A stretch of 21,041 nt of DNA from CAIPFQ01 sp035480615 (GTDB taxonomy: Bacteria > Chlamydiota > Chlamydiia > Chlamydiales > SM23-39), in the NCBI GenBank assembly GCA_035480615.1, contig DATIHO010000017.1, positions 1-21,041 of the forward strand. The letters run 5' to 3'. Numbering within the stretch: the stretch's first letter is position 1; each line of letters opens with the position of its first letter. The position numbers were made by a program, and so were the translations under genes. Shown here piece by piece: positions 15,314-21,041 of the stretch. A model generated the notes under the pieces. That model saw only the letters and a list, made by a program, of their open reading frames with translations. It ran no database searches and was not told the DNA's origin.

Positions 15314-15341
15314 AAACTGTTGTCGAATGCGACAACGGTTT
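15314..15341. promoter_or_regulatory. 28-bp imperfect palindrome between divergent GT2 and beta-barrel genes
   Basis: AAAC-T-GTTGTCG, loop AATG, CGACAAC-G-GTTT: two 12-base arms with one mismatch. It ends 6 bp before the GT2 ATG (minus strand) and lies about 50 bp upstream of the GTG of the plus-strand gene. It could be an operator shared by the divergent genes, or an RNA hairpin that hides the GT2 ribosome-binding region. No convincing -35/-10 pair was found beside it. Confidence 0.4.
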
Positions 15342-15389
15342 CTAATCCAAGACAAATTAATAGGTTGATGATAGAAGGCATTTAAAAGG

Positions 15390-16397
15390 GTGGCTATTAC
15401 GAAAAAGGCTGTTTGGACTGTCATTTCGCTGCTTATTCTGCTGGTCAGCCTTGATTTTATGGTCACGATATTTTTAGATATAGGGAAAAAAATTTTCAAT
15501 CAAAAGTCTGTAGACCTCTCTTTTTCAAAAGCGCTATCGATGAAAAAAAAGGGTCAGGACCGTCGAGCGAAACAACCCAAGAAACCTTTCCCTTTTCTCC
15601 CAAGAAGGGTACTTCTCAGCCATAATAAAGGCTATGGGGATGCCGCTGGGGTTCCGTATGGAAGCGACTACACCACGCTCGGGGCTTTTTTCGCTTCAGA
15701 TTACAGTCCAGGCTCTGTCTATCCGTTTCTTGATCTTCGAGCGCACCGGTTTGATAATGATACCTATGCCTTAAATATCGGGATCGGCGGAAGATATATC
15801 CCGGAGGCCCATTCTTTTTGCCAAATGTTTGGAGTGAATGTATTTTATGATTGGCGTCAAGGATGTTTAAATCAATACAATCAAGTCGGAGTTGGCGTTG
15901 AAATTTTAGGCAGGCGATGGGATATTCGCGCAAATGGGTATATCCCGGTGGGGGCAAAAACAGCAAAGCTCACTTGCGTGTTCAATCAATATGAGGGGGG
16001 CTATGTTATTTCCCATGAAATGACAGAAATTACAACATACGCCTGCAATGCGGAAGTTGGATGGCTTGCGATTGCTTCGAAAAATTTTCTCCTCTATTTC
16101 GCAGGAGGCCCTTATTCCCTCAGTCGAAAATCGCGTTGTTTTGACACGATTTTGGGTGGTGAAGTGCGCGTTCGCCCGCAATATAAAGATTATATCTTTG
16201 TTGATGCCCGCTATTCCTATGACAATTATTATCAATCGATCTGGCAAATCACGTGGACGATCAACTTACCCCTTTATCAAATCAAGGGGCAAAATAAAAA
16301 ACCGTGCAAGCTGAAAGACAGACAAATCTATCAACCTGTCGAGCGCTTTGAAACCATGCCCCTCATTAATCGCTCGTGCTGGAAGGCAAATTTTTGA
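15390..16397 (+). CDS. inverse autotransporter-type (intimin/invasin-like) beta-barrel outer-membrane protein
   Basis: The central 220 residues show the repeating strand pattern of the IAT_beta domain: LGAFFASDYSPGSVYPFLDLRAHRF, YALNIGIGGRYIP, FGVNVFYDWRQG, QVGVGVEILGRRWDIRANGYIPVG, and later EVRVRPQYKDYIFVDARYSYD. It probably forms an outer-membrane barrel. The N-terminus MAITKKAVWTVISLLILLVSLDF is basic then hydrophobic, consistent with a signal or anchor segment, though no clear cleavage site follows. The start is GTG 15390, with AGAAGG at 15373-15378 and an in-frame stop just upstream. ATG 15459 or 15540 would remove part or all of the hydrophobic segment. At 335 residues it lacks the passenger domains of intimins. 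The 3' end overlaps the convergent glycosyltransferase gene by 32 bp. Confidence 0.75.
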   Translation: MAITKKAVWTVISLLILLVSLDFMVTIFLDIGKKIFNQKSVDLSFSKALSMKKKGQDRRAKQPKKPFPFLPRRVLLSHNKGYGDAAGVPYGSDYTTLGAFFASDYSPGSVYPFLDLRAHRFDNDTYALNIGIGGRYIPEAHSFCQMFGVNVFYDWRQGCLNQYNQVGVGVEILGRRWDIRANGYIPVGAKTAKLTCVFNQYEGGYVISHEMTEITTYACNAEVGWLAIASKNFLLYFAGGPYSLSRKSRCFDTILGGEVRVRPQYKDYIFVDARYSYDNYYQSIWQITWTINLPLYQIKGQNKKPCKLKDRQIYQPVERFETMPLINRSCWKANF

Positions 16398-17913
16398 TGA
16401 CGCTCCAAAAAGAGCCTTTTGTCTCGATCTTTATGCCGTTTTCTATAGAAAACCGCTCCAGCACTTCTGTAAGAAAAGGATCTTGGCCCATATTGCCGCA
16501 TAGCAAGGTGAATAAAGGGAGCGCGCGATATAAAGATGTGAGGTTTCGTTGCATCAAATGATGGAATTCTTGAAAATCTCGTTGGAAGTTCGTGAGCAGC
16601 GAATTGCGGTAATAGGTTAAATCGAGAAATACGGCGTAGGAACGGGGGATCTGGTAAAGAATGCTGTAAAAATTCTTGTGTAGGAGGTCGTAGGTCATAT
16701 CAAAATGCAAAAGCGCAATTTTTTCTTTGTTGCTGTCGAATTGATATTGCAGAAAGGGATCTGTGATATATCGATCAAAAGACTCAAAAGTATCGCGAGA
16801 TAGCCAGGGATCATATAGATACATACGCAAAAGATTGGGGCAGCTATCCGCTAATTGAAAAGGGCGGGCGGCCGCTAAAAATCCTTTATAAACAAGATAG
16901 TCGTATTCAGAGAGGATCTCCGAGAGATCTTCGAGGTCTTGGGCGGTAAATCGAGTCGCCTCTACTTGAGAGAACGCAACGTCGTGCATTTTGACTTTTC
17001 TTTGCGTTTCCCGTATGAGATCTTTCCAATACGTAAAATAGGCTTTATCCCATTTCGCAGTTCCCAGGTCGCTCATTTTTTTTTCTAAAAATGGCTGGGT
17101 GACTTCAGACCAATCATGCACGATGACGATCGGCAAATCCTCATAAAGGGGATCTAAGAAAGTATGTTCTACGATCGGAATGCATTGAAACATCAAAGCT
17201 TCCCATGTTCGCAGACAATCTGTTTCCAAACCTACAGGGGAAAAAGTGAAGTAGGAAGCCGCCAAATCTTGATAAAAAAGATCTCGGGACATGCCTTGAT
17301 AAGGGCGGTCGCTTCTATTTTTACTCAAGCAATAAGGGGCATCTTCGAATTGTTTTACAATTAAATCTCGCTGGCCAAATGTTCTTGGATAATGATTCAT
17401 GTAGAGCAAATGTTTTTTAAAAAAGGGACGCTCCGGGAAAGTTACGAAGAATTCTTCCGGATCACACGCAGCTATCATCAAAGCGATGTTCGGGCCCATG
17501 GGGATTTGAAATAACTTCGGGTGGTAGCTGAAAATGATATTCCTACAGAACCAGGCCGCACATTTTGGATCATATAACAATTTTTGTAATACAGGATCAG
17601 GCAACCAACTGCCTACGTCGCATGAGCAGAGAATATAAGGATGGGCGATCAAGTCGTGTACTTGATTGACAAACCAGTGCAAATACCAAACGTTAAGGTA
17701 AATGAGATCGCCGCACTGGACAAGGCTCGGATCGAATGATGCGGTATTTTGATCGATGATATGGTCTGCCACCTTGCGAAATGTTAAATGGCTGATGAAT
17801 GGATCGTAACCGGGATGACCGATCATTTTGCGATCCGGTTCATAGTAATGAGCCGGCACCGGAATTTCTACCCCTTGAAGCGCCGAGTAAAAAACAAGAA
17901 AAAACATCCACAT
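16366..17913 (-). CDS. exostosin-like (GT47/RXYLT1-type) glycosyltransferase
   Basis: A 515-residue protein with an N-terminal signal-like segment MWMFFLVFYSALQGVEIPVP. Residues about 222-268 read FTFSPVGLETDCLRTWEALM, then QCIPIVEHTFLDPLYEDLPIV and HDW. This is the hallmark of exostosin-like and RXYLT1-like transferases (S-P-x-G-x-x-x-D-x-x-R-x-W-E-A-L followed by I-P-I-V). Upstream, WFCRNIIFSYHPKLFQIPMG and LLYMNHYPRTFGQR fit the N-terminal half of that fold. The C-terminal part from about 350 is unassigned. ATG 17913 begins 3 bp after the stop of the upstream glycosyltransferase on the same strand, so the two are surely co-transcribed; ATG 17907 is an alternative. Its end overlaps the convergent beta-barrel gene. 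Substrate unknown. Confidence 0.75.
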   Translation of the reverse strand: MWMFFLVFYSALQGVEIPVPAHYYEPDRKMIGHPGYDPFISHLTFRKVADHIIDQNTASFDPSLVQCGDLIYLNVWYLHWFVNQVHDLIAHPYILCSCDVGSWLPDPVLQKLLYDPKCAAWFCRNIIFSYHPKLFQIPMGPNIALMIAACDPEEFFVTFPERPFFKKHLLYMNHYPRTFGQRDLIVKQFEDAPYCLSKNRSDRPYQGMSRDLFYQDLAASYFTFSPVGLETDCLRTWEALMFQCIPIVEHTFLDPLYEDLPIVIVHDWSEVTQPFLEKKMSDLGTAKWDKAYFTYWKDLIRETQRKVKMHDVAFSQVEATRFTAQDLEDLSEILSEYDYLVYKGFLAAARPFQLADSCPNLLRMYLYDPWLSRDTFESFDRYITDPFLQYQFDSNKEKIALLHFDMTYDLLHKNFYSILYQIPRSYAVFLDLTYYRNSLLTNFQRDFQEFHHLMQRNLTSLYRALPLFTLLCGNMGQDPFLTEVLERFSIENGIKIETKGSFWSVIKNLPSSTSD

Positions 17914-17916
17914 ACT

Positions 17917-20163
17917 TTAAATCCGGTGCAATGGCGGCATGCACTCTATTGGGAGGAGGCCGAGATACGCTTCTTTATCTTCTCTGACTACAGTGAAGAT
18001 GAGACGCTTGCCGCTATGATCCAAATTGAGGCCATAGCATCTTTCAATTCCTTGATGTAAAAAAGCGAAAGCATGCGAATATTTTTCGATTTTGAGCTCT
18101 TGGTTTAAATAAAGAAACCGGTGTAAATAAGCTCTTGTGGAATCGGGATAATGGACGATTTCATGGACGAGAAGAAGGTAGCCTTCCTTGTAGGAAATCG
18201 GAGGGGCGGAGCCTCGCAGTGTTGAAAAATTCAAATCAACGGCCTGTTCGAGGAAGGAATGGCAGATTCCGGTTTTTAGATCTGGCGTATAGATGGTAAA
18301 AGGGTCGTAGGAATAGATCAGATGCAGAGCGCCGCAATGGATGAAAGGGAGCCAGTTTTTTTCAGCGCGATATGAATCAGGCCCAATAAGGGGAATCAAT
18401 TGGGTGATCTCCCCTTGCGAAAATCGGCATAAAGAGACTTGGGAAACTCCATTCGGGTTCGTGTCAGCCGTGGTAGAAAGGCACCAATCCTCCCCTTGAT
18501 ATTCAAAAAGCCTTACATCCTCCAACCCCTCCACATTCAAGGGTCGATATCGCTGGCGAATGAGCTTCTCTTCGATCTCTTGTTGGAAAGTGACTTGAAA
18601 TTTCTTGTCGAGCTCCAAGTAAAAATTTCTGGTTCGAAAAACCCCGGACGGATCGTTTGTGGCAAAAATTTTACGCCCCTGTTGGGTATAGTTGATTGCG
18701 CTGCAAAGCATTTTATATCCATTTTCCGTTTTTACAAAAGAGAGGGTCATTGGGTGGTACGATTCGGGAGAATCGCCCGTGACAGGAGGCAAGGAGAGCT
18801 CGATCGATTGAAAATCTGTGTTCTCAAGATAAGGGGAATAAAAAAATAGATTCCGCCCATTTTGATCCCGAATCCAGTAAGGGATATTTTTTTGCACAAG
18901 CAGCCGATTGCAGGCTTCGAGCCCCTCTTTGAGAAAACGGGTATAATAGGCTGTGATTCCAATTTCTTCATCAAATTGATATCTTTGAAAAGAGGGATAG
19001 TCGAAATAGGTTTGTTCGAGAGGAGCTTGGATGCGGCGTCCATAATCAGCAAAGAGAAAGGCCAGTTCGTTTTTTCCAGATTCGCGATAATACGTCGCGA
19101 TTTTTTGAATGGGATCGGGAAGATTTGGACAATATTGATGAGCTTCTAAATACCAATGAAGCGCCTTGTCCCATTGTTTTAATTCCTGATAACAGGCCCC
19201 GATCATAAATTTCGAAAACCAAATCTCCTCCTTGCCGGCACCTGAATCGATCCTTTTTTGATACAATTCAATGGCTGTTTCAAATTCTCTTGCCCCTTTA
19301 TAGGCTTGAGCTAACCGCAAAAGAGTCCGTCCGTGGAAGGGTTGCCGATCGTAATTCTCGATCAAACTTGGGATCTCTTCATGGAGCGTTGTATAGCCCC
19401 CGTGGATGGAGATGCCATCGAGTTTTTTCGCAAGGCCGGTTTCTAAGCCAAACCATTGGGGATGCCTGCCTTCAAAGCACATCCAGGGAACCGATGCCAA
19501 AAGCAGGCGCTTTTCAAAAGTGGAACACTGCAGCGAGGGGGAGGTTTCGAAAACAAGATAAGAGCATTCTTTTAAGTCATTTTTTTGGAATCGATCGATG
19601 ACATCAAGGATGCAATCTCCTTCCAGCCAAAGAAAATAGGTTCTCTCGAGGGCAAATCGATACTCCTGTAAGAGCTTTCGGGCCGCTTTCAGAGCAAATA
19701 GGGGCGGAGGATCGGAACATTCCTGATAGCATGTCAGGAGGTAAGGAATATCCTCTTGTTCAAGCCATTCCCTTGCGATGGTTTCCGTGCAATCGCTGCT
19801 ACCGGTATCAATGATGCACGCGGCGTCGATCAATCCACCGACGCTTTTTAAGCAATCGAAAAGAAACGCCTCTTGATTTTTGGTTGCCATCACCAGGCAA
19901 ATTTTCACCTCTTTTTCAAAAAATGCTCCGAAACTCGGATTCACAAAAAGAATCAGCAAGCACGAGAACAGGTATACCCAAAGTGATTCAAAAGTTGGCT
20001 TTTGGGCGGGATTGAAAGCTGCCGAAAATCGATTCTTGAAAAGGGGGTTGTATTCTTCAATACTAGCCCCCTTTTCAGGAATCGATTTTCGGCGCTTTGA
20101 ACCCGCCCAAAGGCCAACTTTTGAATCACTTTGGGTATATATACCGAAACAATCACTTTTCAT
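17917..20163 (-). CDS. GT2-like glycosyltransferase with TPR repeats and C-terminal beta-propeller-like region
   Basis: A large multidomain protein (748 residues from ATG 20163; GTG 20178 would add 5). Its N-terminal ~64 residues are encoded by palindromic element C. Then comes a signal-like segment YLFSCLLILFVNPSFGAF, a GT2-like domain (KICLVMATKNQ, CIIDTGSSDCTETIAREWL about 116-134, and LWLEGDC where DXD is expected), TPR-like repeats (RLAQAYKGAREFETAIELYQ, IGACYQELKQWDKALHWYLEA), and a C-terminal region with GLEDVRLFEYQGEDW, KNWLPF and LHLIYSYDPFTIY, which recalls GH130-like five-bladed propellers. No Shine-Dalgarno sequence precedes either start. A TTG at 19957-19959 beyond the element could also initiate. 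It is paralogous in layout to the GT2 gene at 14183-15307. It starts at the end of pal and ends 3 bp before the exostosin-like gene. Confidence 0.75.
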   Translation of the reverse strand: MKSDCFGIYTQSDSKVGLWAGSKRRKSIPEKGASIEEYNPLFKNRFSAAFNPAQKPTFESLWVYLFSCLLILFVNPSFGAFFEKEVKICLVMATKNQEAFLFDCLKSVGGLIDAACIIDTGSSDCTETIAREWLEQEDIPYLLTCYQECSDPPPLFALKAARKLLQEYRFALERTYFLWLEGDCILDVIDRFQKNDLKECSYLVFETSPSLQCSTFEKRLLLASVPWMCFEGRHPQWFGLETGLAKKLDGISIHGGYTTLHEEIPSLIENYDRQPFHGRTLLRLAQAYKGAREFETAIELYQKRIDSGAGKEEIWFSKFMIGACYQELKQWDKALHWYLEAHQYCPNLPDPIQKIATYYRESGKNELAFLFADYGRRIQAPLEQTYFDYPSFQRYQFDEEIGITAYYTRFLKEGLEACNRLLVQKNIPYWIRDQNGRNLFFYSPYLENTDFQSIELSLPPVTGDSPESYHPMTLSFVKTENGYKMLCSAINYTQQGRKIFATNDPSGVFRTRNFYLELDKKFQVTFQQEIEEKLIRQRYRPLNVEGLEDVRLFEYQGEDWCLSTTADTNPNGVSQVSLCRFSQGEITQLIPLIGPDSYRAEKNWLPFIHCGALHLIYSYDPFTIYTPDLKTGICHSFLEQAVDLNFSTLRGSAPPISYKEGYLLLVHEIVHYPDSTRAYLHRFLYLNQELKIEKYSHAFAFLHQGIERCYGLNLDHSGKRLIFTVVREDKEAYLGLLPIECMPPLHRI
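19973..20139. mobile_element. MITE-like palindromic element, copy C
   Basis: A 167-bp inverted repeat. Left arm TATACCCAAAGTGATTCAAA (from 19973) is complementary to the sequence ending at 20139. The arms continue with a few mismatches to a centre GGGGG...GTATTCTTCAATAC...CCCCC. It lies between the end of pal and the conserved part of the downstream glycosyltransferase gene and is free of stop codons in that gene's frame, and also in one frame of the other strand. A 51-bp piece recurs at 5530-5580. No clear target duplication: the flanks are TA-rich. Its sequence differs from copies A and B, although its size matches copy A. Confidence 0.8.
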
Positions 20164-20821
20164 AAATTTTAAATTCACAGCGTCGGTTCACTTTCCAGTC
20201 ATCTTGAGTGTGGCCCAAAGCCATCGGTTGTTCTTTTCCTCTCGAAACAGTATATATTCGATGTAAATCCGCCCCTTGCTTTACCAGAAAAGAGCGGATG
20301 TAATTGGCTCTTCTCAAGCCAAGGGCCATATTATAACTGGCCGATGCCCTTTCATCGCAATGGCCTGCGATCACGAGATAGATGTTTGGATTTTGCTTTA
20401 AGCAGCTGGCCATTTGAGAGATCAGTTCTACTTCATGTGTGTCTTTTAAGACGTGCTGGTCGGTGTCGAAATGGACAGACTTGAAAAAAGCCCGGAGCCG
20501 ATCCGGAGCGGCATAAAATTCGCTTAAAACAGGCACTCCTTTTTGACCCGGAATCCCTTTGGGTTGGGGAAGGGCCGAATCCGCCAAATAGGGATTTTTC
20601 AGGTCGGAATCTCGCAGAGGAATGAATTCATTATCATAAGGGCCTAAGAATTCCTCATCCGAGGTCAAAAGCCTCGATTCATATTCTTTGCCGAAGATCG
20701 CATCCATTCCGCGATGCATGTAGCGGCCGGCAGTTTTTAGATCTTCCCATGTTTGATTGCTATTGCGGGCGCAACTTGCTCCCACAGATAAGATTGCAAT
20801 GGAAACAAAAAGTTTGTACAT
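20153..20821 (-). CDS. pal: peptidoglycan-associated lipoprotein Pal (OmpA_C-like)
   Basis: Outer-membrane lipoprotein that binds peptidoglycan and, with TolB, links the envelope layers. The N-terminus MYKLFVSIAILSVGASC is a lipoprotein signal with Cys17 as the likely acylated residue. After a linker of about 95 residues, the OmpA-like domain reads SVHFDTDQHVL, YLVIAGHCDERASASYNMAL, GLRRANYIRSFLVKQG and DDWKVNRRCEFKIYEK. The Asp and Arg residues expected to contact diaminopimelate are in GHCDER and in the ALGLRR helix. The ATG is preceded by GAGGAAGGA (minus strand, 20822-20830), a strong ribosome-binding site. It lies directly downstream of tolB, the standard order. The 222 residues are typical for a chlamydial Pal with a long linker. 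Confidence 0.93.
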   Translation of the reverse strand: MYKLFVSIAILSVGASCARNSNQTWEDLKTAGRYMHRGMDAIFGKEYESRLLTSDEEFLGPYDNEFIPLRDSDLKNPYLADSALPQPKGIPGQKGVPVLSEFYAAPDRLRAFFKSVHFDTDQHVLKDTHEVELISQMASCLKQNPNIYLVIAGHCDERASASYNMALGLRRANYIRSFLVKQGADLHRIYTVSRGKEQPMALGHTQDDWKVNRRCEFKIYEK

Positions 20822-20841
20822 TCCTTCCTCGCACGTCTCTT

Positions 20842-20859
20842 AGACCTTCCTTCAGGTCT
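20842..20859. other. small hairpin in the tolB-pal gap
   Basis: AGACCT and AGGTCT form a 6-bp stem with a 6-nt loop just upstream of the pal ribosome-binding site. A second weak stem, CTCAAA/TTTGAG, lies at 20874-20892. Neither is followed by a U-run, so they are not convincing terminators. They may be RNA-processing or attenuation structures between tolB and pal. Confidence 0.25.
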
Positions 20860-20896
20860 GTCGCTTAATCTAACTCAAAGAGCTATTTTGAGTACA

Positions 20897-21041
20897 TTAT
20901 CTCGTTTCCCAGTAAGGAAAACGTTTTTGTCCGGAGCCTTTAGAAATTCGAATAGGATCTGGTTGTAAAAGGTTGATCAGATACAATTCGCAGCTTTCGC
21001 TTGTTTCCGTGTTGTAGACGAGATGATTGTTATCCGGCGCC
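20897..21041 (-). CDS. tolB: Tol-Pal system translocation protein TolB, C-terminal end (5' partial)
   Basis: The minus strand is open from the window edge (first full codon at 21040) to a TAA at 20897-20899, giving 47 residues that start APDNNHLVYNTETSESCELY and end KGSGQKRFPYWETR. The pattern of a short beta-strand unit followed by SGxxKRFPxW suits the last propeller blade and tail of TolB. Its place 75 bp upstream of pal supports this. TolB is periplasmic and interacts with Pal. The rest of the gene is outside the window. Confidence 0.8.
   Translation of the reverse strand, partial: APDNNHLVYNTETSESCELYLINLLQPDPIRISKGSGQKRFPYWETR

Noticed and set aside
15308..15499. 64-residue N-terminal extension of the GT2 gene
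   Set aside because: It is antisense to the start of the beta-barrel gene, reads unlike a GT2 N-terminus, and a good start exists at 15307.
19880..20266. 128-residue plus-strand ORF across element C
   Set aside because: The element is palindromic, so both strands give similar peptides; the rest is antisense to pal and the glycosyltransferase.
1..21041. CRISPR arrays, tRNA or rRNA genes, transposase genes
   Set aside because: No regularly spaced repeats, no cloverleaf-like or rRNA-like sequence and no DDE transposase or integrase motifs were seen.

Overview
The window (about 45% G+C by eye) looks like the chromosome of a Chlamydia-related bacterium (order Parachlamydiales; a Waddlia-like organism would fit). 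The case rests on a tolB-pal pair, a chlamydial-type PiT phosphate permease, glycogen phosphorylase, an ArtJ-like binding lipoprotein and a member of the chlamydial CHLPS/DUF818 family. These occur together with a carAB-pyrB set that pathogenic Chlamydia lack. Lineage is inferred from family content only.

Layout. 1-4735 (+): the 3' part of an RsuA/RluB-type pseudouridine synthase (5' end outside the window), a PiT phosphate permease and glycogen phosphorylase. 4732-5487 (-): a solute-binding lipoprotein, convergent with glgP and overlapping it by 4 bp. 5488-5639: a divergent intergenic region with a 51-bp repeat fragment and a good sigma70-like promoter. 5640-7362 (+): a DUF818 alpha/beta-hydrolase-like protein, then a chimeric remnant joining a HigA-type antitoxin to the C-terminal half of a zeta-toxin-like kinase. 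7467-13822 (+): carA, carB, a GT9 (heptosyltransferase-like) gene and pyrB. The first three are coupled by ATGA overlaps; pyrB is separated by a palindromic element that contains its start codon. 13850-14182: a nested palindromic element with two sets of candidate target duplications. 14183-15307 (-): a GT2-TPR glycosyltransferase. 15390-16397 (+): an inverse-autotransporter-type beta-barrel protein. 16366-20178 (-): an exostosin-like glycosyltransferase and a large GT2-TPR-propeller protein, downstream of pal and tolB (5' end outside the window). These run as one minus-strand series tolB-pal-GT-GT.

Functional themes: de novo pyrimidine synthesis (carA, carB, pyrB give carbamoyl phosphate and then carbamoyl aspartate), glycogen breakdown with phosphate uptake, and an envelope and glycan block (four putative glycosyltransferases, a beta-barrel protein, Tol-Pal).

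The most distinctive feature is a set of MITE-like palindromic elements of about 160-335 bp lying exactly at gene ends. One supplies the start codon, a possible ribosome-binding site and about 28 codons of pyrB. A second has its candidate target duplication on the stop codon of a glycosyltransferase. A third is read through, in frame, as the N-terminal region of another glycosyltransferase. The elements at 12752-12921 and 13850-14182 share asymmetric subterminal arms, so they belong to one family. No tRNA, rRNA or CRISPR array was seen.
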